DNA from: Bolinopsis microptera
Taxonomy: Eukaryota > Ctenophora > Tentaculata > Lobata > Bolinopsidae
Assembly: GCF_026151205.1 (NCBI RefSeq)
Contig: NC_087078.1
Span: 18,367,118-18,431,117 of the forward strand
Reading direction: 5' to 3'
Length of the DNA: 64,000 nt
In this document: piece after piece, positions 1 to 11,802 of the stretch
How the letters are laid out: the number at the start of each line of letters is the position of its first letter
How positions within the stretch are numbered: the stretch's first letter is position 1
The notes under the pieces: generated by a model
Told to the model about the DNA's origin: nothing
Databases searched by the model: none
Seen by the model: only the letters and a program-made list of their open reading frames with translations
Translations under genes and position numbers: made by a program

Positions 1-3000
1 CGTGTTTACTGTACACACGTGACTTTCTGTATTTGCCCAATATTTCCTGATCTTGTGTAACCGATTGGTTGCCAGTCCATTTCCAGATTGACTCTGGGCC
101 GTACAATGTGTCCTCGTCAACAAATGTGTTCAAAGCCCTGATACTGTCAATCTCCAGACTAAAATCTCCTGTGATGGAAAAAAGGTTACTAGTTTAAGCA
201 TGAAATAACAGTTAATTAAATTAGTTGAGGTAATTTAAAGATTATTGTATAGTTTTGCGCTTGCCCACACATGTGTAAAGTATTCTTGACTTATTCAAAA
301 ACTAAGAGCCGGTTTTGACAGTTATGACTTATACATATCCAAAAAAACATATCCTGGACGAACGGAGAATGCTTGGTGTTGCCGGAAAGCGGAAACGTCA
401 ATTTGAAAACTTCAACTGTTTTCATTCTCCAACAAAAATGTAAATTATTTAACAACATAGCTCAAACTTCAACATACCAGGAGTTTGCTGGTCCGTAAAG
501 AATCCAATGGAGTAGAGCCTCATAGTTGCCGGCTTGTGAAGAATACCAGCAATCTGCTCGTGTTTCACGGGGTAAAACCGGTTAAACGGGATCTGAAACA
601 ATGTAGATAATTAATAAATAATTATAATTATAATTATAATTATAATTAATAAATAATCACACAGGTGATGTTTCATCACCTTGGTTAAGGACATTTCGAT
701 CTCATCGAGAAAGATACACAGCGCTCATATGATTTAAACAAGATTTTGAATTTATGATTTATCGCAAAATCAATATGTGGATTGGTGAGGTGTGCTGTAA
801 CTTACTCAACTTCATTTCATTAACAGACATGAGTGTTCATGTTGAGTAATGACTAATGGCAGAGAATTACAAATATTCGTTACAAAAACTGATGAACTGT
901 GATTACTCTTAAAATAAGAATTTTGCTTAAAATAATATCAAATTTCTCCATATGTGGTAAATCAGTTCTGCATTATTTAGCACGCTATTGCTAAGTTTAG
1001 CTTCTTAAGCTCCCAGTATCATGGTATTCCTAGTTTCTATTTCAAATCGAAGATATGAATTATCTTAGTTAAGTAAGAGAGACTACCAATACCCACGATT
1101 ACAACTATTCTCATCCCATGAAACCTAGGTGTAGGACAACCAATCTTAATCATAAACATCAAGCACAAAAATTCCATTCATAAAATTCAAAAAACAATAA
1201 ATCTAAAAGACCCATTTTTGAAAGAAATGACTCATGTTGAAAGTGAGTAATTAATAATTATATTTGTTAAACTATGAACTTCCAAATCTATTCAACTGTA
1301 CTCGACCAGTCCTCAATGCGCACTTTCGGAGAAAATTGCCACTTTATTGTAGATCTAGATTTTATATTTATATCATTATATAAAGGTATTTTGGTTTCCA
1401 TTTCACGGGCATGACGAACAGCAATGATTAGACCATTTTCGGTCGTAGCAGAATTTTCTTAGGCCCATTGTGGCGACCAGAGCTTGGTGCGATCGTGTTA
1501 AAAGGTTCTGTTCGCTTCTCATGCTTAAATTCATTGCCACCGTGACAATCTATAATGTCTTCTATATTTGCTGACATTTCAACTGACATTTCGACACAGC
1601 CAGCAAGGAATTTTTTCCCGCGATTAAGGTGAAATCTTCAGTCGAATTTTGTGCTTTTAAAGCCAGTGACTCGTACGACGTACATGGTTGAGATATTCTT
1701 CACGTTCACAATACAATTACATAATATAATATAATATATAATATAGACTGTATTGAATGAGCTTGAAGATATATCCTCGAGCTCATTCAAGAAACAACTT
1801 TGACCTCTTCGTCGCAAAAGCTTTATTTCTGAAATTTGAAATAACCTAAAGAAAGAAACCACACATCGACTTATCTTTTTAAAGATCCCGTACGTGTAGC
1901 AGGGATTAGTGTTGTTTTACTGTTTGTGCGGCGAAAGCACTTTTTGTCGGTCGTTAATTGCGATATTATTGATATTACACAGGATGTTTGGGGGGGGGGG
2001 GGGGTCAACCTCATTTTACCTCATTTTACCTCATCCCAATTTTGCCTTTCTTGGCTGCCCGAATGAGGTAAAATGAGGTTGACCCCCCCCCCCCCCCCCA
2101 TGTTTTTATGTCGAAAGGTGGGCGGACAATCGCTAGCCGCTATATAGTTATTATGAACGTCTTGCGTCGCCATTAAAATGCACAGTTAAGCATTTTACGG
2201 AGAAGAAAAAAGTGATATTTATAAATATTTAATGAATTGCAGTATAATTCAAATCGATAGCTTAATTCTAAATCTAATGCGTTGCATTTTATTAAAACTC
2301 TAAATCTGAAGCGTGGCATGGGTGTTTGTGATTTCAGACCATAATTTGGTAATATAATACAAATTATGTTGGAGTTTGCAGAACACACAGTATAAACTCA
2401 AATTCTTATCAATTCCAAATCTAAACCATTTTAATTTTCACGCTTTTACGGAAAACACCGGAAAATCTAATTCCAAATCTCTTAGCAGTGATGTTTTCGA
2501 GGACGATGTTTCTTGTAATGATTATTGGAGTAGAAAACAAACAAGTCAATCCCTCCTTAGGCCATGTTAAGGCTGCTTTGAAAAATGTGTCTCGGATAGA
2601 CCCATTTGAAGAACCCAAACATGTAACGCAACCTATGTTCCGTACATTCTTCACCACAAAGATTATGGAAGTAGCACAAACGAAACCAATAAATGTTATC
2701 ACTGCCTCCAATTGGACACGCTGTGGACAATACTGCACTTTCGTCGCAGATTGCCATATTTTGGAGTACCGGGCGAACACAAAAATCTGCAATCTTTACA
2801 AAAGAAGAAAATACCACGAAATAGCTGATAAAGCGAGCAATTCCTCCTACACCATATCTACAAAAGCCAACTTCATTACTCAGAAATGTGCGGAAGATTA
2901 CGGTGCTGTCTTGAGGGGCGAGCAGTTTATCATTGAATCACATGACAAGAAACTGTTCTTTTCAGAGGATAAAGGGGCTTTCTGGAAGAAGAAACGTATG

Positions 3001-6000
3001 ACAATGTGGCAATACAATAACGTAACCCAACAACTAAGAGTCCACGATTCTAACACTTGTCTAAGCTGGACAGCCAAACCTGACGACAAACCCGCTGACT
3101 TGAATTTTGAAACTTGCCTTGATAATCCAAACCAAAGGTTTGTACTGTATCAGACTGACCCCTGCGCTTGGTATCTGAAAACAGTGAATGACCGTGCGTT
3201 AAGTCTGGTGGAAGGTGAGTTCAGGTCGGGTGTTGAAAAAGATTTTGGGACTGAGGCAAAGCCGCAACCTGCGGCGAGCGAAAGTATGATACCATTACCG
3301 AAAGGAAACACATATAGCCAATGGGAAAACGGTAATAATGCAGATAGAGGCACGGACTTGAGAAACCTTTCATATTTTAAATTGGTAAGAACAACATTTG
3401 CGTGCTATAGATTCAGAGTTGTTAACGGAGAACTCCTGCCAAAAGAATACAACGCTCCCATCTTCCTTCAGGGTGATTCTATCACCATCCAGTGTAATGA
3501 AGACTACAGCATAAAACGAAAAGACGGACGCCAAAACCAGACAGTTTTAACTTGCAACAAGCGTGAATTAAGAAAAGTTGTGTGCAGGAGTGGGAAGAAG
3601 AGTGGTGTTCTCAAGTACACCGTGCTGTCCCTGGTGTTTGTTTGCTGCATTTTCCTGGGATACAAGTTTATTTGCCACCTTAGAGGCGGTGGTAGTGTTC
3701 CAGAAGATGCTGAGGCTGTGGAAAATAATGAGGAAAATTCACGGAATCCAGGAGATGTTTCTTATAAAGATTCAAACAATGATGACATTGTGAGCGACCC
3801 AAGATTCGGAGATTCGGTCACTGCAAACATCGTTGCAATTATCAATGAGAATAACAAGACGTTTGAGGACCAGAATGCAGATAGTAATCTTTTGGAATTA
3901 TGTGAGATGATCCCCAATCAACGTAACTCAACATTGCAGTACGAAGACGTAATCTATGAACCTGATTTTATCGATGCAAAATGGGATGAAGAAACTGATA
4001 AATCAACTGATGATAGCTTGCCGGTAGAGATGGATGAAGATGAAACCCCGGCAGAGGTTAACGATAGCTTGCAACTAGAAGCAATAGGGATAATATCATC
4101 ACCGTCGCTCGAGATCACCGCAGCGTCGTCACTAGAAATGGATAACAGTTCGGACACATTTGAATCGGTCAAATCATTATATTAGGGGAAAGAAAATCAT
4201 ATGCTTTATATTTCACTAGTAGGAACCCGCCTATATTTCATTGCTTTGTTGAGAATGTATTGCATTTTGTTTTATTGATTTTAATTTGAGTTAAAGTCTT
4301 ACAAAGTATTTCATTCTTTGCACGGTTGTTTTTGATCATTTCAACTGATGCTTTCTCCTAATTTGGTATTTTGGTATCCTTTTACTCAAAATCTACACCA
4401 TCTTTCCAAAACTATAAATATACGAAACACTCCTGAGAGAATATAATGGACGATATTGTTTAGAGACATCGCATATAAAATTAGTAATTTGCAAGCCAGT
4501 ATCATCAATAAATAAAGCCACCTGCCACGTCTTAATACAATCGACCACCCATAAAAGCACACACGCTAGAAACTCAAGTAAAATGTCTTTGTGAAGGAGC
4601 AGTACCTTTATCCTCTCCCAGTAAGGCCCACCTCTAGTCTGAAGATGTGCTGCCCAAAACTTAGTTCCCTCCTGTTGAGGATCTCCCAATCTTGACTTGA
4701 ACCATAACTGAAACGAATTTATGGTTTGATCCGGTGCTTGCCTGTTATAGGAAATAATTTTTAAGGACGCAATAATTTTGTGTCCCAATTATGACGCTCT
4801 AAGGACTAAGGAAGAATAGCAACTTCCGTCTCGTTTACTGATACTGATAATTCTTGGTATTAGATAATCTCGGCCAGAATTCATGGTTTCGCCACAAAAG
4901 CTAATGATCTTGTACACAACACCAATAAATGACGGCACTACAAGACCAGCTGGCGGTATTATGGGTACCTGTATTCGGTAAGGTCTGCCGTCACCACGGA
5001 CCCTGAACTCGAACTGGTGCCACCGGTGGAGATCAGTAGTTCTCTCACTCAGCTCAAGATCTCCCCACGTGTTCTGAAACGTACAAGTTTAGTACAGTAT
5101 TGAGAAATACACACACGGAATACACGTGAAATACAAAGGAAACGTCGGCATTGACAGCCGTGAATATTAATAACCGCTTCATTGCAAGTCGTTGTTCCAC
5201 AAGAACTATTAGACACTAAGTTACTAAGTATAAAATATACTTCTTAGAATAACGGTGGTACTAATAGGAAGGTTTAAAGACATGTGTAGTAGCCCGTGTA
5301 GACTGTAGCTACACTGTAGCACGAACCCAGAACGGATAAGATCTGATTCCAGCGTACCCAGTTGCGTCCCAGGGCCGGGAATGTTCGTTGTAGTAGGACG
5401 GAGTGGGGTCGATCTTTCCCTGGAACAAACAAACATATTAAATGCACAAGATATTATCATAGGAGATCGTTCATACATTACGTAAGTCAGATAAGAGGGG
5501 CGGGGAGGGCAGAGGGTTCGGAAATTTCTTACACTAGTGTGATGTTAATAGCTAATAGCATGATTAGTGGCTAACGGAGGGGCGTCTGAAAAGGTCAAAC
5601 TCTGGCTTATAATTTACTTATAACTTACTTATTAAGTTTGAATTTGAATACTGAGCGGTATTTTGTTTTAGTTTTACGTTTTACTTTATAGTTATAGAAT
5701 GTTTTCACCAAATAGTTTGTTGTGTAATGTATCAGCACCCCACTGTGATAACGTATAATATACGTTATATTATATTATTATGTATACAGTGCACTGTATT
5801 TCAGTTGGTTTACATCTCTATTATATTATACGGATTTGGCTGGATTTTATTTTATAAGTTTATTATCGCAAACCGCAGGAGTGAAGTGTACATGATAATG
5901 TTATGAGTACAACTACATCAAAGATCGGCAATTCTTTATTCTTGCTGTAAATATTAATTACGCCTCTAACAGTAACAACATCAAAATGTGTGTTAACTAA

Positions 6001-9000
6001 ACTTAGAGGACATAAATAGTGAATATGTCAGGGAAACACATGGAATATTATTATAATACATTATAATACACATGGAATATTATTATAATACATTGTAATA
6101 ATGTATATAATAATACGATATTCAAATATTTACGTGCTTATATTATGATAACTAAACATTCTATACGCTAATCTAACTGCGTATAATGCGATTACACTAT
6201 TAATTGCAAGAGGCGCAGCCGAGTGGAAATTGATACAATAATCGCACGAGGCGAAGCCGAGTTCGAATATTGCAGTTATTTCACGAGGCGCAGCCGAGTG
6301 CAATAACTGGTGTAATCGTATTATACATGCAGTTAGATTCACGTATAACTCCACGCCTCTGATTTATATAACTTTGTTGCTATAAGTTGCTCTCAAAACA
6401 ATGCGATTATAAACTAATCGCACTGTTTTGAGAGGCTGAGAAGTTTTTATTTTGATTTCCGGAGTGTACTCACAAACAAATGAAAAAGTCATTAGATAAA
6501 CAAATTTCAAAAGTCGATCAATGTAATTCATAAATCTAAAAACGTTTGCAAAATCAATTTTAAATCAGTTTCAAATATCTTAACAACAATTGGATTTACA
6601 ATTAATAAAATATAATTACTAGGAAACAATGCCGTAATACCACAATTCAATTAAAATTAATTGTAATATTGTGTATCACGGCATTGTCTCCGATCAATGT
6701 TTTTATCTTCGAGTTCATCCTCGTCCGGTATTTGTTGCTTGAATCTTCTGACATTTCTATTAGACATCCTGTGAGTATGACGATTAACTTAAAATTTAAA
6801 ACATGCTAGCAAATACTAGAATTCAATTACATAATATTATTACATTGACGTTATGACCTAGGATATGGCGCACTTGCAATAAAAATATCAAAATGTATCA
6901 TTATTTCAAACTATGGATCGTTCACATATTACGGGTCGTCCACATATTACGAATTCATTTTTTGGAACATTGTTACCCCTCTCCGTAATAAGTTTTACAC
7001 ATAGCTATTGTGTCGAAATTGCAGTAGAGCAATCATTTTGAAACCCCCCCGACCCCCCCATCGGCTTATTACGTAATATGTGAACGACCCCCTATTCACT
7101 ATTGAAAGCAATTGAATTGGCGGGCAAATGATCCGTTTCATGATGTGTATAATACAATGCCAATCAAATCCAATTGCATTAAAATACATTTCCATGCAAC
7201 TATCAAATGTTATTGTACCACCCAACTGGTGTAAAATTGGAAAACGGCTATAACACGGCAACCGGAGCTTGACTGGCCAAAGCCTAGGGCGACTGTAGTT
7301 GTTGCAAACAAACTACTTCTAACAATCTACGTACGCGGCTCCCGATAAACGAGGAGTAAGGAACGATGTATCTGTTTGAAACGAGAATCGAGATATGCGC
7401 TGATAAATTAGTGACAACTCCCGATGAACGAGGAAATAACACTACTACTACTAGAGCTAAAATGAACCTGTATCAAACAAGGTCTAAAACCTACTGGCTG
7501 CTCCTGATAAACGAGGAGTTAACAAATAAAGGTGACTGTCTGAAACAAGCTACGGGTGCAGGTGTACCTGTCTAAAACAAGATACGATCTTAATATTTAA
7601 ACTCCCGATAAACGAGGAGATGAGAAGTCTGTAACTCGCGACGGTTATAGTGAATGTACGAAGCGCTGACAGTGAACTCCGGTGAGCTGTAATTCCCGAT
7701 GTGATGGCTCAGTCTGTTTATAAACAAGAAAGGTGGAAGGCTGATGGAGTCTGTATTTAAACAAGTCTTAGACTTAGTGAATTGTACTAAATAAAACGCT
7801 CTCGTAACGATAGAAAACTAATAAATCAAGAAGAGCACCAAATCTCGACTAATCCTCGGTGACAATTTCAGAAGTGCCTTATCTCCCAAAAACCTTATCT
7901 CTTAAAAAAAGGGCTCGTAAAATCTGATAAATATAAAAAAGGCCGAAGAACTATAAACAAAAAGGTAATGGTTCGAATATAAAATAGATGCATGAGATAA
8001 AATTAAAATTAAGAAGTGGCAAAAAACGGTGAATTAAAATATTAAAATGTAAAATCAAAGCCTAGCAACATTGTGGATCTACTAAACTAGTTAACTACAC
8101 CAAACACGGCAGCAAACAATCAACTTTCAAAATAAAGAGACAACAGCTGAACAGCGGGTCACACAACGCCTCAGGGTCTCAGAGCACTGAATACGTTGGC
8201 ACACGCCGTGTATGCTTGAAGATGATTCGTTCTGGTGACTCGTACGCAGAGGTCACGTGGACCTACCATTTCGACGAATTACTATCACGTGACACCCCGT
8301 ATTACTGATTTCGAGGAATAACAGTCACGTGACACACTGATAAGGAGATTAGCCCCCGACACCGTGAGAAATCTGCCCTGCCTCATACTGTGTTGTGTTG
8401 ATGCAATGTAAGGATTGACTTATTCCAAACACAAGGAAAGATGTTGTCCTAAACTATAAAGTTAAATTTATGCCAGTATAGTTAATTTTGCGACCATTGC
8501 ACTAACGGTCGCTAAACTACCTCAGGTAGTTGATTTAAGTCAATACTTGAATCAGCACCTCACAGTAGTAAAATACTCGGTTTGAGTTGGGTCCTCATTT
8601 TACGAGGTGCTCTCTTAGTCTAATCATCTGCCTGAGCCATGATTTACAGCATCTTTCAGGAAATCTGCAGTGCAATTAGTTTAGTAATCGTACCTAATTT
8701 AATTTCGGTCACTCTCAAAACAGTGCAATTAGTTTTGTAATCGCACCCCCTGAAAAAAAACCTACCAAAAACCGGTGCAATTATGGAATTAATAAATGGC
8801 CGCCAAATAGGTCAAAAGTGGAGTTATAACAGTAATGATATAAATCCAGTCTAGCTGGAGCCCCATCTTTAGGTAATATTAATAATTTGGAAGTTATCAT
8901 AGATATACATCCTTCTTCTCATTTACATCCTTCTTCTCATATTTAGATAAGCCTGTATAGTGTATGATGACAAATATTGAACATAGTTGGACGATGATGT

Positions 9001-10583
9001 ATAGTAAACATACCTTCAGTATATAAAATAAAACAACTCCGTTACTCAGCAGTCACCCTTCAAATACACTTCTTATATTACCATATTATTACCAAGTTGA
9101 CACTCATTAATCAAGCAAAAACCAGGGCTCTGACAGGAGGGGTCTAATTAACAAACATGTCAGGTATAACTGACGACAGGGGTCTAATTAATGAACATAA
9201 TCATTGTTCATTAATTAATTAGCAGGACAAGTTTTACGATGGGCCCGTGGTCTGTTGTTACCTGACAATGCCAGGCTGCTGTATCCGAGAGGGAATATTA
9301 CGCGTACCACAGTTGCACCAGATGATGTGAGATGGATAGTGCAGTTGTGGCTGCATGGTGGCTGCATGAATTTGAATAAAAGATTATATATTTTCACTAC
9401 AATCTAGGCATCCTTAAAATTTGTACCTCCCTATATATCTTCTAGATAATATACAGTGCCGCTAGCGAGTATTTAATAATTCACTCTTATATCTGATTTC
9501 CCTAGCGACCTCCATGACAATGGTGTTATTGACGAAAACTAAAATGTCATAGCACTTAGGGGGGCTAATTAAAACATGTCTGTTAAGCTGTCTGGAGGGA
9601 TCAAGACGGGAATTAGTCGACAATTAGTAGAGAATTCCTCGACTCGAGATTAATGAATATTGACAAGTCAAGACGCGGTATGGTTCCCATTATTTTCACT
9701 ATCTTGGGATCTGTACATGTACAATGTCCACTGACTACCAGACTACGGTTAACCTGGTTCACTAAACCAAATTTACATTTACCAAATCTACACTAACAAG
9801 GGTCAATTTAAAGATAATTATATAACAGCTGTGCTAACCAACCGAGCAATTACCCGCAATTACCCGCGATTACCTGCGATTACCCACAATTACCTGCAAT
9901 CAGACATCTTACCTTCATATGAAGTCTGCCTCCTCGGGAGGTTGAGAGTTCCACCAGAGATCTGCCACCAGTCATGTTGTCGTCCAGTGTGTAGAACTTA
10001 TCTACATCTTCTGGGGGAACAAAGAGATTGTAGGGGTGGAATATTGTGATTTGTAAAGTAACCTAAAGTAAGTAGATTTGTTTACGGGAATTGTGTGTAG
10101 GCTGAAGAAAAATGAGGAATGTTTGAATTACGGATTGCTATAATATGAGAGTAATGTCGTATGATAATTACTAAGGAGTGCTACATAGCATCATTATGCG
10201 CTGTGTTATTACCTTCATTCCTAAATTTCCAAAGGGTGGCTGCGTCCTTCTCTTTGTACTTGTGCTCGATGACTCTCATGTCGTATTTTTGGCTCCATGT
10301 TGCTCGACCAAACGCTGTATAAGGAGCGGTGAAAACAGTCAAGCGTACAATTATGATAAATTTCATCCCTCGTTTATGTCGTTATTTTAATTTTCTAATA
10401 ATAATAATAAAGAAATATCGTTGGATTTTATGAAAATTGAAAGGTTGAAAAATGCATATGAATTATGAGATCTATATTAATAAATAACGGCGTTACAAAC
10501 TAGACATCAGCACTGAAATACTCACTAGCAATGATGTTCTGCCATCTCAACAGATGCTTGTAGTTGTAGTTTTGTATCACCAT
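1..10583 (-). CDS. NDUFAF1: NDUFAF1/CIA30, mitochondrial complex I assembly factor (eight exons, 3' end outside window)
   Basis: NDUFAF1 is known to help assemble the membrane arm of respiratory complex I in mitochondria. I rebuilt eight minus-strand exons: 10583-10526, 10314-10213, 10010-9913, 5419-5327, 5073-4969, 4707-4606, 592-478 and 168-1. Seven junctions agree in phase, giving about 280 residues so far. Family signatures in order are WKFRNEEDVDKF, DDNMTGGRS, SGYC-like ATGYAGIRS, the hallmark RVRGDGRPYRIQ, TRGGPYWERIK followed by IPFNRF, and IGFFTDQQTPGDFSLEIDSI. The start is the ATG at 10583, with an in-frame stop upstream. Six donors are standard; the one closing exon 4 at 5327 (GTTCGT) is weak and was chosen on phase and homology. 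The C-terminus runs past the family's usual end (acidic and aromatic stretch, exon 168-1). An opposite-strand intronless gene lies in the 4.0-kb intron between 4606 and 592. The longest intron (9912-5420) is filled with repeats. Confidence 0.85.
1985..2105. repeat. Palindrome bounded by long G and C tracts
   Basis: A run of about 15 G is followed by GTCAACCTCATTTTACCTCA, a spacer of about 45 bases, then the inverse complement and a run of about 17 C. It can fold into a hairpin with a G:C clamp. It lies in the NDUFAF1 intron upstream of the nested gene and resembles a MITE or fold-back relic. Confidence 0.7.
2491..4185 (+). CDS. Intronless type I membrane protein with PAN-like and sushi (CCP) domains, nested antisense in an NDUFAF1 intron
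   Basis: A single open frame of 564 residues. The open frame reaches a GTG at 2488, but the ATG at 2491 gives a short hydrophobic start (FLVMIIG) that could be a signal peptide. About residues 70-105 have a PAN/apple-like cysteine pattern (RCGQYC, DCHILEY, KICNLY). About 140-240 is a QxF/W-rich region with WYL and RFVL motifs, loosely like a beta-trefoil lectin. About 305-366 is a sushi/CCP module with four cysteines (CYRF, IQCNEDY, LTCNK, VVC). One membrane helix follows near 377-396, then a roughly 165-residue acidic cytoplasmic tail ending SVKSLY. Several NxS/T sites lie outside the membrane. The likely role is cell-surface recognition or adhesion; the ligand is unknown. It sits wholly inside an intron of NDUFAF1 on the other strand. 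Lack of introns suggests a retrocopy or a naturally intronless receptor. Domain calls rest on motifs only. Confidence 0.75.
   Translation: MFSRTMFLVMIIGVENKQVNPSLGHVKAALKNVSRIDPFEEPKHVTQPMFRTFFTTKIMEVAQTKPINVITASNWTRCGQYCTFVADCHILEYRANTKICNLYKRRKYHEIADKASNSSYTISTKANFITQKCAEDYGAVLRGEQFIIESHDKKLFFSEDKGAFWKKKRMTMWQYNNVTQQLRVHDSNTCLSWTAKPDDKPADLNFETCLDNPNQRFVLYQTDPCAWYLKTVNDRALSLVEGEFRSGVEKDFGTEAKPQPAASESMIPLPKGNTYSQWENGNNADRGTDLRNLSYFKLVRTTFACYRFRVVNGELLPKEYNAPIFLQGDSITIQCNEDYSIKRKDGRQNQTVLTCNKRELRKVVCRSGKKSGVLKYTVLSLVFVCCIFLGYKFICHLRGGGSVPEDAEAVENNEENSRNPGDVSYKDSNNDDIVSDPRFGDSVTANIVAIINENNKTFEDQNADSNLLELCEMIPNQRNSTLQYEDVIYEPDFIDAKWDEETDKSTDDSLPVEMDEDETPAEVNDSLQLEAIGIISSPSLEITAASSLEMDNSSDTFESVKSLY
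6161..6349. mobile_element. Fold-back element with three copies of a GC-rich 16-mer
   Basis: Inverted arms (ATCTAACTGCGTATAATGCG on the left, its near-complement at 6318-6345) enclose three direct copies of CGAGGCGCAGCCGAGT or a one-base variant, at about 6209, 6247 and 6284. The 16-mers are far more GC-rich than the surrounding intron. No coding capacity is seen. Confidence 0.6.
6625..6687. repeat. Short palindrome ending ACAATGCCGT/ACGGCATTGT
   Basis: Left arm ACAATGCCGT with ATACCACAAT, right arm ATTGTGTATCACGGCATTGT, about 20-base arms around an AT-rich centre. Likely a small MITE relic in the NDUFAF1 intron. Confidence 0.55.
6915..7092. mobile_element. MITE-like element with GATCGTTCACATATTACG ends
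   Basis: The left end GATCGTTCACATATTACG is complemented by CGTAATATGTGAACGACC at the right end, about 178 bp apart, with C-rich tracts inside. Related end fragments occur at 5465-5480 and 41281-41305, so this is a repeat family. No ORF of note. Confidence 0.55.
7339..7619. repeat. Four spaced copies of CTCCCGATAAACGAGGAG
   Basis: Copies start at 7339, 7418, 7501 and 7602, spaced 79, 83 and 101 bases. Each keeps CTCC and GGAG complementary around a CGATAAAC loop (one copy is a CTCCTGATAAACGAGGAG variant, one is GATGAAC). Between them lie weaker shared words such as CTGTCTGAAACAAG. They sit in the long NDUFAF1 intron; function unknown. Confidence 0.6.
9838..9902. repeat. 10-bp minisatellite, unit GCAATTACCC
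   Basis: About six imperfect head-to-tail copies (GCAATTACCC, GCGATTACCT, ACAATTACCT) just downstream of the 10010-9913 exon of NDUFAF1. Confidence 0.6.
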
Positions 10584-11802
10584 TTTAGCAGGAATAAGGA
10601 CCCGTCTTAAAGTTTAACTCAACATAAAAACCATCCTTATTATATCTAGCTCATTTTCACTAAAAAAGAGTAATTATTGGGTGGTCAAAAAGTTGTGAGT
10701 CAAACGTTTTACACTCGGCGAAAGCAATACATACTGAGTTTCTCAAGAAAATAAGGCTAGATGAAGTGTGAAATACCGAAGCAGCTGTCTTTGTGGTATA
10801 GTGATAGAACTTTCAATTATAACATTATTTATTATTTGTTTTTTAATATGTTTTTTTCTTAATAAAGGTTTTGGTAAACAAATGAAAGCACTTTTTCATT
10901 TAAAATGGTAAATCAAATTGTTTGGCACTGTACAACATAGAATATCATGTATGTACCAACAGCTTTTCATCTATAATATATTTCATGCCATGAATTTATA
11001 TAATTGATAAATCGGAAAAAAATAGATTTTAAAATGATCATGACGTGATTTTATATATTACTGAAAAATTACAAATTTTATCGAAATTTGATTATAAACG
11101 AAATCATCAGCGGATCAAATATACAGAACACTCAACATATTTGCGTCGACTTATTATCATAACCGAAAATATATAATCCCAGGGTATAAAGCTAGAAATA
11201 TTTAACCATAACTTTCATTTCATCTTATTTGGCTCTGATCGTCTTAAATCAACAGTGTAAAAAGCTTGGTAGCTTCATACTAATCAGCGGGGATTGGAAC
11301 ATGTCAGAATGTTATTTTATATAATATTCATTTAAAACAAGTCAGGAAAATTACAGCATAAATTGTTAAAGTTTAAATCTAAACAAAATGTAAAATTTAA
11401 AATCCATAGTGTGGAGTACTAGTATGTCATTCTAAATCGTCGATTACTTTTTACTAACTTCAGAATTTCATATAGTTAAAGAAGAATATGATACAATAAC
11501 TAAATGTCAGTTATGTAATATGTTATATCGTTGATCAGTCATGAACGGATTCCGGAATTCTACAGAATGAGTAGGTATGTAACTAGGTATGTAACTAGGT
11601 ATGTAACTGAAATCATTAAACTATGCGGTTATGAAGTTATGAATTATGATGTATACAGAATATCAGTCATTTATTAATTTTAGTAAGGTGGCTCTTTGTC
11701 AATTCTTATCTAACATGCATAGCCCAATCTCCCCAACTTCCAATCATTGGGGGTGAAAATGTCGCGCAATTTTAGATTCGTCACCAGTCGTTTTCTCCTC
11801 CA
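10584..11802. other. Intergenic region between NDUFAF1 start and aldo-keto reductase end
   Basis: Divides the 5' end of NDUFAF1 from the 3' end of the aldo-keto reductase, both on the minus strand. Very AT-rich; no exon, RNA gene or element was supportable apart from a 12-bp tandem repeat (AGGTATGTAACT, three copies, about 11574-11610). It should contain the NDUFAF1 promoter and the reductase 3' UTR. Confidence 0.5.

Noticed and set aside
9215-9397. Additional NDUFAF1 exon (SSGATVVRVIFPLGYSSLALSG)
   Set aside because: It has a good donor, but its phase does not fit the next exon, while skipping it joins HMK to GKID in phase and matches the family.
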